The notes beneath the pieces are model-generated. The model made no database searches and had not been told where the DNA came from. It saw only the letters and a program-made list of their open reading frames with translations. A stretch of 64,000 nucleotides of DNA from Lysobacteraceae bacterium (GTDB taxonomy: Bacteria > Pseudomonadota > Gammaproteobacteria > Xanthomonadales > Xanthomonadaceae), in assembly GCA_028868545.1 (NCBI GenBank), contig JAGWUF010000002.1:1-64000 (forward strand). The letters run 5' to 3'. A program made the position numbers and the translations under genes. Position 1 is the stretch's first letter; each line of letters opens with the position of its first letter. This document shows positions 1 through 7,377 of this stretch, piece after piece.

Positions 1-1182
1 CTCGCCATCGATGCCCAACAACCGTGCCGATCCCTGGCTACTGGTGAGCAATGCCGCCGACGGGGCCATGCCCAGGTCCACCATATCGCCGAACTCCTGC
101 GCGTTCATCCCGTGCGGCGATACCGCCGAGTCGGTACCGAAGGCGATCGGTACGCCGATCCGCATCGCGTTCCTGAACATGCCGCCATGCGAGGCCCCGG
201 CCGCGCGTGCCTTGGCACCGATCTTCGGCGGATAGGTATCGGCGTGGCCGACCGTCCACACCAGTGCCAGCCGGGTTGGCACCAGGGTCACGCCTTTCTG
301 CTTCATCAACTGCAGCGTGGCCGGTTGCAGGAAGCTGCCGTGTTCGATCGAATCCACGCCGGCTTCGATCGCCTGCCTCGCGGCCAGGTCGCCATGGCTG
401 TGCGCGGCGACCTTGCGGCCCCAGGCGTGCGCCTCGGAGATGATTGCGCTGAGTTCGGCCGGCGTGAGCTGCGGCACGTCCACCGGGTCGGATTCCGACA
501 GCACGCCGCCGGAGGCGCAGATCTTGATCACGTCGGCGCCGTACTTCATCTGCAGGCGCGTGGCCAGACGGCATTGGTCCGGGCCGTTGCACACGCCTTC
601 CAGCGGGCCTGAGGGCGTGACCCGATCGGGTGGGAACGGCGAGCTGTCGCAATGGCCGCCGGTGGAACCCAGCGCGTGGCCGGCCACCAGCATGCGTGGG
701 CCTTCGGCAAGGCTGGCATTGATCGCGTTGCGCAGGGCGACGTCGATGAAGTCGCCGGCACCCAGATCACGCGCACTGGTGACGCCGGCCTGCAGTGTCA
801 CTTTGGCATTGCGTCCGGCATGGAATGATTGTTCGACCGGGAAGCGCAGCATGCCGTCGTAGAACCCTTGCGCCCAGTTGTCGTCGTGATCGTAGGCGAT
901 GTGGGTGTGGGCATCGATGTAGCCCGGCAGCAGGGTGGCGTCACCCAGGTCGATGACCTTGGCGTCGGCGGGAATGGCGGCATGGGTGCCGATGCCGATG
1001 ATCTTGCTGCCCTGCACGACGACCAGCCCGGGCGACACCAATTGGCCACTGCGACCATCGAACAGGCGCACGGCCTTGAGTACCGTGGTGGTAGGGGTGA
1101 CAGGCGCGGCGGCCGAGGTTTGGGCGTTGCTGGCGAAGGCCAACAGCAAGCCGGCCGCGAGTGCGGCGAAACGGTAGGTCAT
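1..1182 (-). CDS. Exported amidohydrolase family protein (partial, 3' end outside window)
   Basis: Predicted periplasmic metal-dependent hydrolase of the amidohydrolase superfamily (imidazolonepropionase / prolidase-like branch). The frame is open from an ATG at 1182 to the window edge, giving 394 codons without a stop. Residues 1 to about 22 form a signal peptide (hydrophobic LAAGLLLAF, then an NAQ-type cleavage region). The metal-binding DAHTH motif is at residues 90-94 (His92, His94). Later blocks such as AAHSHG, SIEHGSF and FGTDSAVSPHG are the downstream ligand motifs of this family. Substrate cannot be told from sequence: amidohydrolases of this type act on Xaa-Pro peptides, lactams or hydantoins. 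The C-terminus lies beyond position 1. Confidence 0.9.
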   Translation of the reverse strand, partial: MTYRFAALAAGLLLAFASNAQTSAAAPVTPTTTVLKAVRLFDGRSGQLVSPGLVVVQGSKIIGIGTHAAIPADAKVIDLGDATLLPGYIDAHTHIAYDHDDNWAQGFYDGMLRFPVEQSFHAGRNAKVTLQAGVTSARDLGAGDFIDVALRNAINASLAEGPRMLVAGHALGSTGGHCDSSPFPPDRVTPSGPLEGVCNGPDQCRLATRLQMKYGADVIKICASGGVLSESDPVDVPQLTPAELSAIISEAHAWGRKVAAHSHGDLAARQAIEAGVDSIEHGSFLQPATLQLMKQKGVTLVPTRLALVWTVGHADTYPPKIGAKARAAGASHGGMFRNAMRIGVPIAFGTDSAVSPHGMNAQEFGDMVDLGMAPSAALLTSSQGSARLLGIDGE

Positions 1183-1226
1183 ACGGGACTTCCCCAAGTC
1201 GGTGTGAGCTTGGAGTGTATTCCACC

Positions 1227-1285
1227 AAAACGGGGGCAGGTCCACTTATCTCGTTGTATTGGAAGTAAACCTGACCCCGGTTTAC
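1227..1285. repeat. Palindromic interspersed repeat, copy 1
   Basis: A roughly 59-bp imperfect inverted repeat. Left arm AAAACGGGGGCAGGTCCAC and right arm AAACCTGACCCCGGTTTAC surround the core TATCTCGTTGTATTGGAAGT. It is nearly the same as the copy at 2392-2449. Elements of the form GGGGTCAGGTTCAC...CTGACCCC are known REP/MITE-like sequences mobilised by IS200-like tyrosine transposases (RAYT) in gamma-proteobacteria; no transposase gene is in the window. Confidence 0.75.
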
Positions 1286-1295
1286 TAGGTTCAGG

Positions 1296-1739
1296 TCACC
1301 AACCGCGCCCACGGCGGCCCGAGCCAAAATTGCCCTGGCCAATCCCGATACTGATACCAACTTGGTGTGCGTTGCCGTTATCGTCGTAATAGCGTTTGCA
1401 GGTGTTGAACTGGGCTGCCTGGAAATTGCTGTTGCCCATGCGGCTGGAATAACCGACACCGGCGGTGACGCTGCCATGTGGCTTGCTGTCGCAAGTGTCG
1501 GCAGGTTGCGCTTGCGCTGCGGCATAAGGCGCGGCGAAACGCGTGGCCGGGTCGTAGGGATAACTGCCCGGTGGCATGTTGCTGTCAGCTGATGCGATGG
1601 GAGCGTAGGTGTTGCTGGCCTGTGCAGGAGCACTGAGGTTGAGTGACTTGGCCAATGGCACGTCGGATTGGCTGCTGTCTGCGGCAAACGCCGGGGCAAT
1701 GGCCAGCAGCGCAATTGCCATCAATAGAATGGGCTTCAT
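1296..1739 (-). CDS. Small secreted protein of unknown function
   Basis: A 147-residue protein with a clear Sec signal peptide (MKPILLMAIALLAIAPAFAA, cleavage after AFA-A near residue 20). The mature part is polar, rich in Ala, Pro, Ser and Asn. It has two cysteines (in TCDS and in NTCKRYYDD) that could form a disulfide, and ends in a Gly/Arg-rich tail (GNFGSGRRGRGW). I recognise no domain. It stands alone on the minus strand between two copies of a palindromic repeat, which suggests a mobile or lineage-specific neighbourhood. The start is the ATG directly before the signal peptide. Confidence 0.7.
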   Translation of the reverse strand: MKPILLMAIALLAIAPAFAADSSQSDVPLAKSLNLSAPAQASNTYAPIASADSNMPPGSYPYDPATRFAAPYAAAQAQPADTCDSKPHGSVTAGVGYSSRMGNSNFQAAQFNTCKRYYDDNGNAHQVGISIGIGQGNFGSGRRGRGW

Positions 1740-1826
1740 TGCAGCAATTCCGGTACCTGTCGGGAAGCAGGCTATTGCGGCACGGTAGTCCCAGCCAGTT
1801 GAATGCTTGCTGTCTTTCGCACAGCC

Positions 1827-1852
1827 AAAACCGGGTCCAGTTCACTTGCCCC
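1827..1852. repeat. Degenerate half-copy of the palindromic repeat
   Basis: AAAACCGGGTCCAGTTCACT followed by TGCCCC resembles the left arm of the repeats at 1227 and 2392 (AAAACGGGGTCAGGTTCAC) but lacks a right arm. It is probably a decayed or solo arm; weak on its own, supported by the two neighbouring full copies. Confidence 0.4.
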
Positions 1853-1862
1853 ACGGATAATC

Positions 1863-2249
1863 ATGACCATGCCTACGCCCCAAGACACCAAGCTAGACCG
1901 CATCGTTGCCGAAGCCCGGCGCAACGCCGAGCAGCGCGAGCAAGGGTATCGCGAGCGGGCGCTGAAGATGTACCCGTGGATCTGTGGCCGCTGCGCGCGG
2001 GAGTTCACCCGCGCCAACCTGCGCGAACTGACCGTCCATCACCGCAACCACAACCACGCCGACAACCCACCCGACGGCAGCAACTGGGAGCTGTTGTGCG
2101 TGTACTGCCACGACAACGAGCACTCGCGCCAGATCGACCACACCGGGGTCAGCGCGCAGGCCGCCGAAGACAAACCAGCCGCAGCCACGTCCAATCCCTT
2201 CGCCGATCTGAAGTCGCTGCTGGGGAAGGGTCCGCCGGGAACGGGGTAG
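1863..2249 (+). CDS. yajD: YajD-family HNH nuclease
   Basis: A 128-residue protein of the small HNH endonuclease family typified by E. coli YajD. Two CxxC pairs (CGRC near residue 41 and CVYC near residue 81) form the structural zinc site. Between them lies the HNH core: VHHRNHNH, then the Asn-containing DGSNWELL stretch, then CHDNEHS. The N-terminal third is a charged helix with many Arg, Glu and Gln. The frame is open further upstream, but the ATG at 1863 gives the family's normal length. Its biological role is unknown in any species; a DNA-nicking or repair activity is inferred from the HNH fold only. Confidence 0.88.
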   Translation: MTMPTPQDTKLDRIVAEARRNAEQREQGYRERALKMYPWICGRCAREFTRANLRELTVHHRNHNHADNPPDGSNWELLCVYCHDNEHSRQIDHTGVSAQAAEDKPAAATSNPFADLKSLLGKGPPGTG

Positions 2250-2270
2250 GTTGGGGAAAAGCAGGGAACC

Positions 2271-2385
2271 TCACCCCATTTGCCGTGTTTGCTGGTCGCA
2301 GGATTTGAGGCGCAGGTTGAGGCCGCTGACCACGTCGTCGATGGCGAACAGACCCGGCTGCGCCGTCATCTGGCCGTGGTCCAAA
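2271..2385 (-). pseudogene. C-terminal scrap of a thioredoxin-reductase-like FAD oxidoreductase
   Basis: Read on the minus strand this stretch is open and ends in a stop at 2271. It contains MTAQPGLFAIDDVVSGLN, which resembles the second FAD-binding motif of thioredoxin reductase-like flavoproteins (T-x-x-PGLFA-x-GDV-x-x-GLN). The conserved Gly of GDV is Asp here. Only about 40 codons remain, there is no upstream gene body, and its 5' side runs into the palindromic repeat at 2392. I read it as the leftover of a deleted gene. It could be chance similarity. Confidence 0.4.
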
Positions 2386-2391
2386 ATCAAC

Positions 2392-2449
2392 AAAACGGGG
2401 TCAGGTTCACGTATCTCGTTGTATCAGGAGTCAACCTGGCCCCGTTTAC
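2392..2449. repeat. Palindromic interspersed repeat, copy 2
   Basis: Left arm AAAACGGGGTCAGGTTCAC, core GTATCTCGTTGTATCAGGAG, right arm TCAACCTGGCCCCGTTTAC. It matches copy 1 (1227-1285) along its whole length with a handful of substitutions. The arms pair to form a long hairpin, the hallmark of REP-like elements moved in trans. It abuts the flavoprotein scrap at 2271-2385. Confidence 0.75.
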
Positions 2450-2534
2450 CAGCTAAGCATGCGATGCAGTGGCCAGTCTGTGGACAAGGTTTGAGCATAG
2501 CGGCTATGGACCGACAAAAGTGATCTGGTAATTC

Positions 2535-2558
2535 GGTGTTGTAGTGAACTACAATACC
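2535..2558. promoter_or_regulatory. Palindromic operator candidate upstream of the ABC transporter genes
   Basis: GGTGTTGTAGT-GA-ACTACAATACC is a 24-bp inverted repeat with one mismatch per 11-bp arm. It lies 46 bp before the ATG of the ATPase gene, in the expected promoter area. Long symmetric sites of this kind are typical of dimeric repressors, for example GntR/YtrA proteins that control small ABC exporters. No regulator gene is adjacent, so the cognate protein is unknown. Confidence 0.55.
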
Positions 2559-2603
2559 GACCATGAAATTCTGGCCGCCCGGCCGGGAACACACGGAAAC
2601 GCC

Positions 2604-3482
2604 ATGTCTGCACACGCTCTCACCGTCCATGCCGTCAACCACACCTTCCGCGGCGGTCACCGTGCGTTGCAGGATATTTCATTGCAGTTTGCCCCCGGCG
2701 TGCTGGGGCTGCTGGGCCCCAACGGCGCCGGCAAGTCCACGCTGATGCGCATTCTGGCCACGCTGACCAAGCCGACCTCCGGCAGTGTCAGCTGGAATGG
2801 CCATGACATCGCCAAGGAACCCGACCGCCTGCGGGCCGTGCTGGGCTACTTGCCGCAGTATTTCGGGGTGTACGACAGTCTGGATGCGCGGGAATTCCTC
2901 GCGTTTTTGGCGGCCGTGAAGGGGATCGGCGGCAAGGCGGCGCGCCTGCGCATCGAGGCCTGTCTGGACATGGTGGGGCTGGCCAACACCGGCGATCGCC
3001 GGCTTGGACAATTCTCCGGGGGCATGCGGCAGCGGGTCGGAATCGCGCAAGCGCTGCTGAACGACCCGGCCCTGCTGATCGTGGACGAGCCCACGGTGGG
3101 GCTGGATCCGGACGAGCGACTGCGCTTCCAACATCTGATCACCGATCTGGCGGCAGACCGTGTGGTGATCCTGTCCACCCATATCGTGTCGGACGTGGAA
3201 GCCAGTGCCAGCCAGATTGCGGTGATGGCCGCCGGCCAGTTGCGCTTCCATGGCACGCCGGGGCAGCTGATCGCCAGCGCCGAAGGGCGGGTCTGGGAAT
3301 GGACGGTGCAGGAATCGGATCTCGCCGCAGTGCGCAGCGGGCAGACCTTGGTGGGCTCCCTGCGCCGCCCGGATGGCATCCGTGTGCGCGTGCTGAGCGA
3401 GGCGTCTCCGGACCCGCTGGCGCGCCCGGTGGCGGCCTGCCTGCAGGACGGCTACAGCTGGTTGTTGCAGGGAGCACATTGA
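2604..3482 (+). CDS. ABC transporter ATP-binding protein
   Basis: ATPase subunit of an ABC exporter, 292 residues. Walker A GPNGAGKS is at residues 38-45, the ABC signature SGGMRQRVGIAQ lies near residue 140, and Walker B LLIVDEPTVGLDP follows; the switch histidine is in STHIVSD. The domain is of the CcmA/NatA type used by drug, bacteriocin or heme-type exporters. The frame is open from a GTG at 2544, but that codon lies inside the palindrome at 2535-2558, so I chose the ATG at 2604. The permease gene starts one base after the stop, so the two form an operon. Substrate unknown. Confidence 0.92.
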   Translation: MSAHALTVHAVNHTFRGGHRALQDISLQFAPGVLGLLGPNGAGKSTLMRILATLTKPTSGSVSWNGHDIAKEPDRLRAVLGYLPQYFGVYDSLDAREFLAFLAAVKGIGGKAARLRIEACLDMVGLANTGDRRLGQFSGGMRQRVGIAQALLNDPALLIVDEPTVGLDPDERLRFQHLITDLAADRVVILSTHIVSDVEASASQIAVMAAGQLRFHGTPGQLIASAEGRVWEWTVQESDLAAVRSGQTLVGSLRRPDGIRVRVLSEASPDPLARPVAACLQDGYSWLLQGAH

Positions 3483-3483
3483 C

Positions 3484-5049
3484 ATGCCGGCCCTGCAACG
3501 GTTTCTGGCCATGCTGCTGGCTGATCTTCGCGTGCGCACGCGCACCGCCCGTTTCTGGTGCGTGCTTGCGGTCATGATGGTGGCGGCCTGGTGGTGCCTG
3601 CCCGGCGCTGATGCGCCGTACGCGGCGGTGATGCTGTGGGGGGGGGCGCGTGGCAGTTTCTCCAGTGCGTGGGTGGGCATGGTGCTGGCGATGGCGTTCA
3701 CCCTCCTGCTCAATCTGGGCGGGTTCTATCTGGCCCGCGGCACGCTGGTGCGCGACATCGAGACCCGCGTGTGGGAATTGCTGGTGGCCACGCCAATGAC
3801 GCGGCGTGCCTATCTGCTCGCAAAATGGGCCAGCCACATGCTGGTCTTCGCGGTGATCATCGTGGCGTGCTTGGGCGTGGGTCTGGTGGCGCAATGGGTG
3901 CGCGCCGAGGACCGCGGCATCGATCTGATGGAACTGGTCAAGCCGGTGCTGCTGCTGACTTTGCCGGGCTTGGCCATGACCGCTGCCGCGGCGATCTGGT
4001 TTGACCTGCTGCCGCCGTTACGGCGCACTGCGGGCAACGTGCTGTTCTTCGTACTGTGGACCACGGCGCTGGCGGTGGGTGTGGCCGGCTTCGAGGCGAA
4101 AAGCCCGGTGGTACGCGAAGGCTGGATCAGCGATGCTGGTGGGTTGCTGGTGGCCGGGCGCGACTTTCATCGGGTGCGCGAGGCGCAGACCGGCAAGCCG
4201 CAGGGGTACGGGTTCAGCCTGTTTTCCCCAGCCCCCAAGGCAGGCATCGTGCGCTTTGAATGGCGCCACTGGACGGTGCGGCCGATGGATCTGCTGGGCC
4301 GCGTGTTGTGGTTGCTGGCGGGCATGGGCATGGTGCTGCTTGCCGTCCCGCTGCTGGATCGCTTTGCTGCGCGCACGTCCGGGCGCGAGGCGCAGGTGCG
4401 TGCGCCGGGACTGGCGCTACGTTGGCTGGGCACGGTCTTGCAGCCATTGGCGCGGATGGCGTTCGGGGCGCTGGTTGCGACCGAGTTGACGGCATGCCTG
4501 CGCGAGCGCCCGCGCTGGTGGTGGCTGGCGTGGGTGGTGGTCCTTGGCCTGCAGCTGTTCGGGCAGCCCGAGGGTATGCGGATGGGGCTGTTGCTGGGCT
4601 GGCTGCTGCCGCTCGACGTGCTGGCACGCGGCGCCCTGCGTGAGCGCGACCAGCGCACCGGGATGATCGTGTTTTCCAGTGCTGGCGCGGTGTGGCGCGT
4701 GCTGGCATCGCGCTGGCTGGTCGCAGTGTCGCTGTTGTTGGTGTGCACGTTTGCAGGCCTCACCCGGTTGGCCTTGCAGGCGCCGCTGCAGGCACTTGCT
4801 GCGCTGGCAGTCACCGCCGCGTTGGCCAGCGCCGGGCTGGCGTTCGCTGCGGTGTGCCGCAATGCGCGCCCCTTCGAGTTGGTGCTGGTGGCGGCGATCT
4901 ACGCGGCCACGCAAGGCGCGACACTGTTCAACGTCCAGTCCGCCCCGCTGCCAACGCTGCGGTTGCACCTGATGGTGGCCGCAATCTCGTGGGTGGCCAT
5001 TGCCGTGGCATGGCCGCGCCTGATCAATGCTGTCAGGGACACTGCCTGA
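3484..5049 (+). CDS. ABC transporter permease
   Basis: A 521-residue integral membrane protein with about a dozen predicted hydrophobic segments in two halves, for example VLAVMMVAAWWCLPG near residue 25, MVLAMAFTLLLNLGGFYLA near 65 and MLVFAVIIVACLGVGLVA near 120. The segment IETRVWELLVATPMTRRAYLLAKW is the cytoplasmic loop typical of ABC-2 permeases that contacts the ATPase. It begins one base after the ATPase stop codon. A run of nine G residues (3638-3646) sits inside codons 52-55. A partly symmetrical hairpin follows the stop. Confidence 0.85.
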   Translation: MPALQRFLAMLLADLRVRTRTARFWCVLAVMMVAAWWCLPGADAPYAAVMLWGGARGSFSSAWVGMVLAMAFTLLLNLGGFYLARGTLVRDIETRVWELLVATPMTRRAYLLAKWASHMLVFAVIIVACLGVGLVAQWVRAEDRGIDLMELVKPVLLLTLPGLAMTAAAAIWFDLLPPLRRTAGNVLFFVLWTTALAVGVAGFEAKSPVVREGWISDAGGLLVAGRDFHRVREAQTGKPQGYGFSLFSPAPKAGIVRFEWRHWTVRPMDLLGRVLWLLAGMGMVLLAVPLLDRFAARTSGREAQVRAPGLALRWLGTVLQPLARMAFGALVATELTACLRERPRWWWLAWVVVLGLQLFGQPEGMRMGLLLGWLLPLDVLARGALRERDQRTGMIVFSSAGAVWRVLASRWLVAVSLLLVCTFAGLTRLALQAPLQALAALAVTAALASAGLAFAAVCRNARPFELVLVAAIYAATQGATLFNVQSAPLPTLRLHLMVAAISWVAIAVAWPRLINAVRDTA

Positions 5050-5075
5050 GGGAATCAAGCGCGCTTGACTCCCTC
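5048..5075. terminator. Hairpin between convergent genes
   Basis: GAGGGA...CAAGCGCGCTTG...TCCCTC is an interrupted palindrome centred at about 5061, spanning the stop codons of the convergent permease and GGDEF genes. There is no long T-run, so a bidirectional transcription stop is likely but not certain. Confidence 0.5.
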
Positions 5076-6125
5076 CGTCCCCGATGGCGGCTCCGTCCCG
5101 TCCCCTTTTTCCGTCTGGCGCCGCAAGCGTTTGTCGGCGTACATCGCAGCATCTGCACGCGCCAGTTCGGCCTCGGCCTCGGTCGTGGCTGCCTTCACCA
5201 CGCCGATACTGGGCCCGGCGTATTCGATGCTCCGGCCGCCCAGGTCAAACCGCCCGGTGGTGGCTGCGCGCAGGCGTTCGCACATCTGCTGCGTTGCGTT
5301 TTCGCTATCTGCAGGGACACTGCCAACCACCACGAATTCATCGCCGCCAATACGGGCACAGAAATCATCGGAGCGGTGGCAGGACGCCAGTGCACTGCCA
5401 ATGGCGACAAGGAAATGATCGCCGGCGTCATGCCCAAAGTGGTCATTGATATGTTTGAATCCATCCAGATCGATAAACGCGATCAGGACATCGCCGCCAT
5501 CGCGTGCGCGATGGTGCAGGCGGCGGTCCAGCTCCTCCAGCAGTGCGCGGCGATTGGGCAGGCCGGTCACCACGTCGGTCATGGCATTGCGCTGGAGTTG
5601 GCTATTGGCGGCCTGCAAGGACTGCAGCAGTTGCTCGCGTTCCACTTGCCGGCCGATGAGATAGGCAAACAGATTCAGTACGCGCTCGGTACCGTCACGC
5701 AGCGGCAGCCGTTGGTTGCTGGCCGCACACAGGGTGCCATGCAGTGCGCCGTCCGCGCCCCGAATGGGGGTGCTGGCATAGGTGGCAATCCCCAATGCCT
5801 GCGCGGCATCGGAATCCCCCCAGCAGCCGGCCACGTCATCCGTGTAGGTACGGCCTTCTTCCAGCGCACGCTTGCACAAGGTGTCACCCCACGGAACGGT
5901 GAGCCCTTCCGGGATGATCAGGCTGCGGGAGTTGTGTGAATAAAGCACATGCTGCACGCCTACGGTTTCATCGATCGTCGTCATATAGGTCGACTCCAGC
6001 CCGCTGGCCACCTCGAGCAGTTCAAGCAAGGGGCGAACCAACCCTTCCAGCGATGTTGCCGTGGTCAGTGTGTCGGCAAGCGGTGCGAACAGATTGGCCG
6101 GTGGCGGCGTGGAGGCGGTGTGCAT
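5055..6125 (-). CDS. GAF-GGDEF diguanylate cyclase
   Basis: Predicted cytoplasmic diguanylate cyclase making c-di-GMP from two GTP, 356 residues from the ATG at 6125; a TTG six codons upstream is an alternative start. Residues about 15-165 form a GAF sensor domain (with WGDTLCKRALEEG and the ASTPIRGADGALHGTLCA block). The GGDEF catalytic motif is at residues 260-264. RSDD lies exactly five residues before it, which is the RxxD inhibitory site for product feedback. There are no membrane segments and no EAL domain. The gene stands alone and faces away from pyrC. Confidence 0.92.
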   Translation of the reverse strand: MHTASTPPPANLFAPLADTLTTATSLEGLVRPLLELLEVASGLESTYMTTIDETVGVQHVLYSHNSRSLIIPEGLTVPWGDTLCKRALEEGRTYTDDVAGCWGDSDAAQALGIATYASTPIRGADGALHGTLCAASNQRLPLRDGTERVLNLFAYLIGRQVEREQLLQSLQAANSQLQRNAMTDVVTGLPNRRALLEELDRRLHHRARDGGDVLIAFIDLDGFKHINDHFGHDAGDHFLVAIGSALASCHRSDDFCARIGGDEFVVVGSVPADSENATQQMCERLRAATTGRFDLGGRSIEYAGPSIGVVKAATTEAEAELARADAAMYADKRLRRQTEKGDGTEPPSGTEGVKRA

Positions 6126-6279
6126 CAGCGCATCTTCTTTCAATTTCCGGAATTGTTCAAAAGCTGGCCGGAAGAACGAATGATATTTCCAGGCGAATGG
6201 TCTCTGGCCGCATTTGGGCTCTTCTTAATGCAGCCTCTGGCAAAATTGCCCGGTCAGCCGTCCCGGCCCCGGAGCCTCC

Positions 6280-7365
6280 ATGCCCACGCTTGCCCACCAT
6301 GTTCCCGATCCCGCGCAGCTCCCCGCGGGTACCACGCTGACCCTGACCCGGCCCGACGACTGGCATCTGCACCTGCGCGACGATGCGCTGTTGCAGGCGG
6401 TGCTGCCGCATACGGCAAAGCAGTTTCGCCGCGCCATCGTGATGCCGAATCTGCGGCCGCCGGTGACCACCACGGCACTGGCTGTGGCGTATCGCGAGCG
6501 CATCCTGGCGGCGCGGCCGGCCGGCTCGGACTTCGAGCCGCTGATGACGCTGTACCTCACCGACAACACGCCAGCTGAGGAAATCCAACGCGCCAAGGCC
6601 AGTGGCCTGGTGCATGCGGTGAAGTTGTACCCGGCCGGTGCCACCACCAATTCCGATTCCGGCGTGACGGACTTGAAGCACGCCTGCGCGGCGCTGGAGG
6701 CGATGCAGGCAACCGGCATGGTGCTGGCGGTGCACGGCGAAGTGACCGACCGCCAGATCGACATCTTCGACCGCGAAAAGATGTTCATCGACAACATCCT
6801 CATTCCGCTGCGCCGTGATTTCCCCGGCCTGCGCGTGGTGTTGGAGCACATCACCACCCGGGATGCGGCGGACTATGTGCGTGATTCCGGTGGCGATATC
6901 GCCGCAACGATCACCGCGCATCACCTGCTGTACAACCGCAATGCCATTTTTACCGGCGGCCTCCGCCCGCATTACTACTGCTTGCCGGTACTCAAGCGCG
7001 AGCGGCATCGCCAAGCGCTGCTGGATGCGGCAACCAGCGGCGATGCGCGGTTCTTTCTGGGTACCGATTCGGCCCCGCATGCACGCGGCGACAAGGAAGC
7101 CGACTGCGGCTGCGCTGGCTGCTACACCGGCTTGCACGCGCTGGAGCTGTACGCCACGGCATTCGAGGCGGCTGGCCGGCTGCAGCGGTTGGAGGGTTTC
7201 GCCAGTCATTTCGGTGCCGACTTCTACCGCCTGCCACGCAATACCGGCACGCTGACGCTACGCAAACAGGACTGGGCGATCCCCAGCGAGTTGCCGTATG
7301 GCGAGCGCACCCTGGTGCCACTGGCGCCAGGGGAAACCCTGGGCTGGACGGTTGCGCTGCGCTGA
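6280..7365 (+). CDS. pyrC: Dihydroorotase (class II)
   Basis: Zinc enzyme of pyrimidine synthesis that cyclises carbamoyl aspartate to dihydroorotate. It has 361 residues, close to the roughly 345 usual for class II PyrC. DWHLHLRD near residue 27 supplies the first two metal histidines. MPNLRPPV follows, and [12 protein letters not shown] contains the lysine that is carboxylated to bridge the metals. Further ligands lie in VHGE, LEHITT and the catalytic GTDSAPH. It stands alone between two c-di-GMP genes; its stop is 12 bp before the next ORF, so read-through expression of the downstream sensor gene is possible. Confidence 0.96.
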   Translation: MPTLAHHVPDPAQLPAGTTLTLTRPDDWHLHLRDDALLQAVLPHTAKQFRRAIVMPNLRPPVTTTALAVAYRERILAARPAGSDFEPLMTLYLTDNTPAEEIQRAKASGLVHAVKLYPAGATTNSDSGVTDLKHACAALEAMQATGMVLAVHGEVTDRQIDIFDREKMFIDNILIPLRRDFPGLRVVLEHITTRDAADYVRDSGGDIAATITAHHLLYNRNAIFTGGLRPHYYCLPVLKRERHRQALLDAATSGDARFFLGTDSAPHARGDKEADCGCAGCYTGLHALELYATAFEAAGRLQRLEGFASHFGADFYRLPRNTGTLTLRKQDWAIPSELPYGERTLVPLAPGETLGWTVALR

Positions 7366-7377
7366 CTATAGTTCCGT

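Noticed and set aside
2251-2523. A 90-codon plus-strand frame through the repeat at 2392
   Set aside because: It runs across the palindromic repeat and opposite the flavoprotein scrap, with no sensible start or domain.
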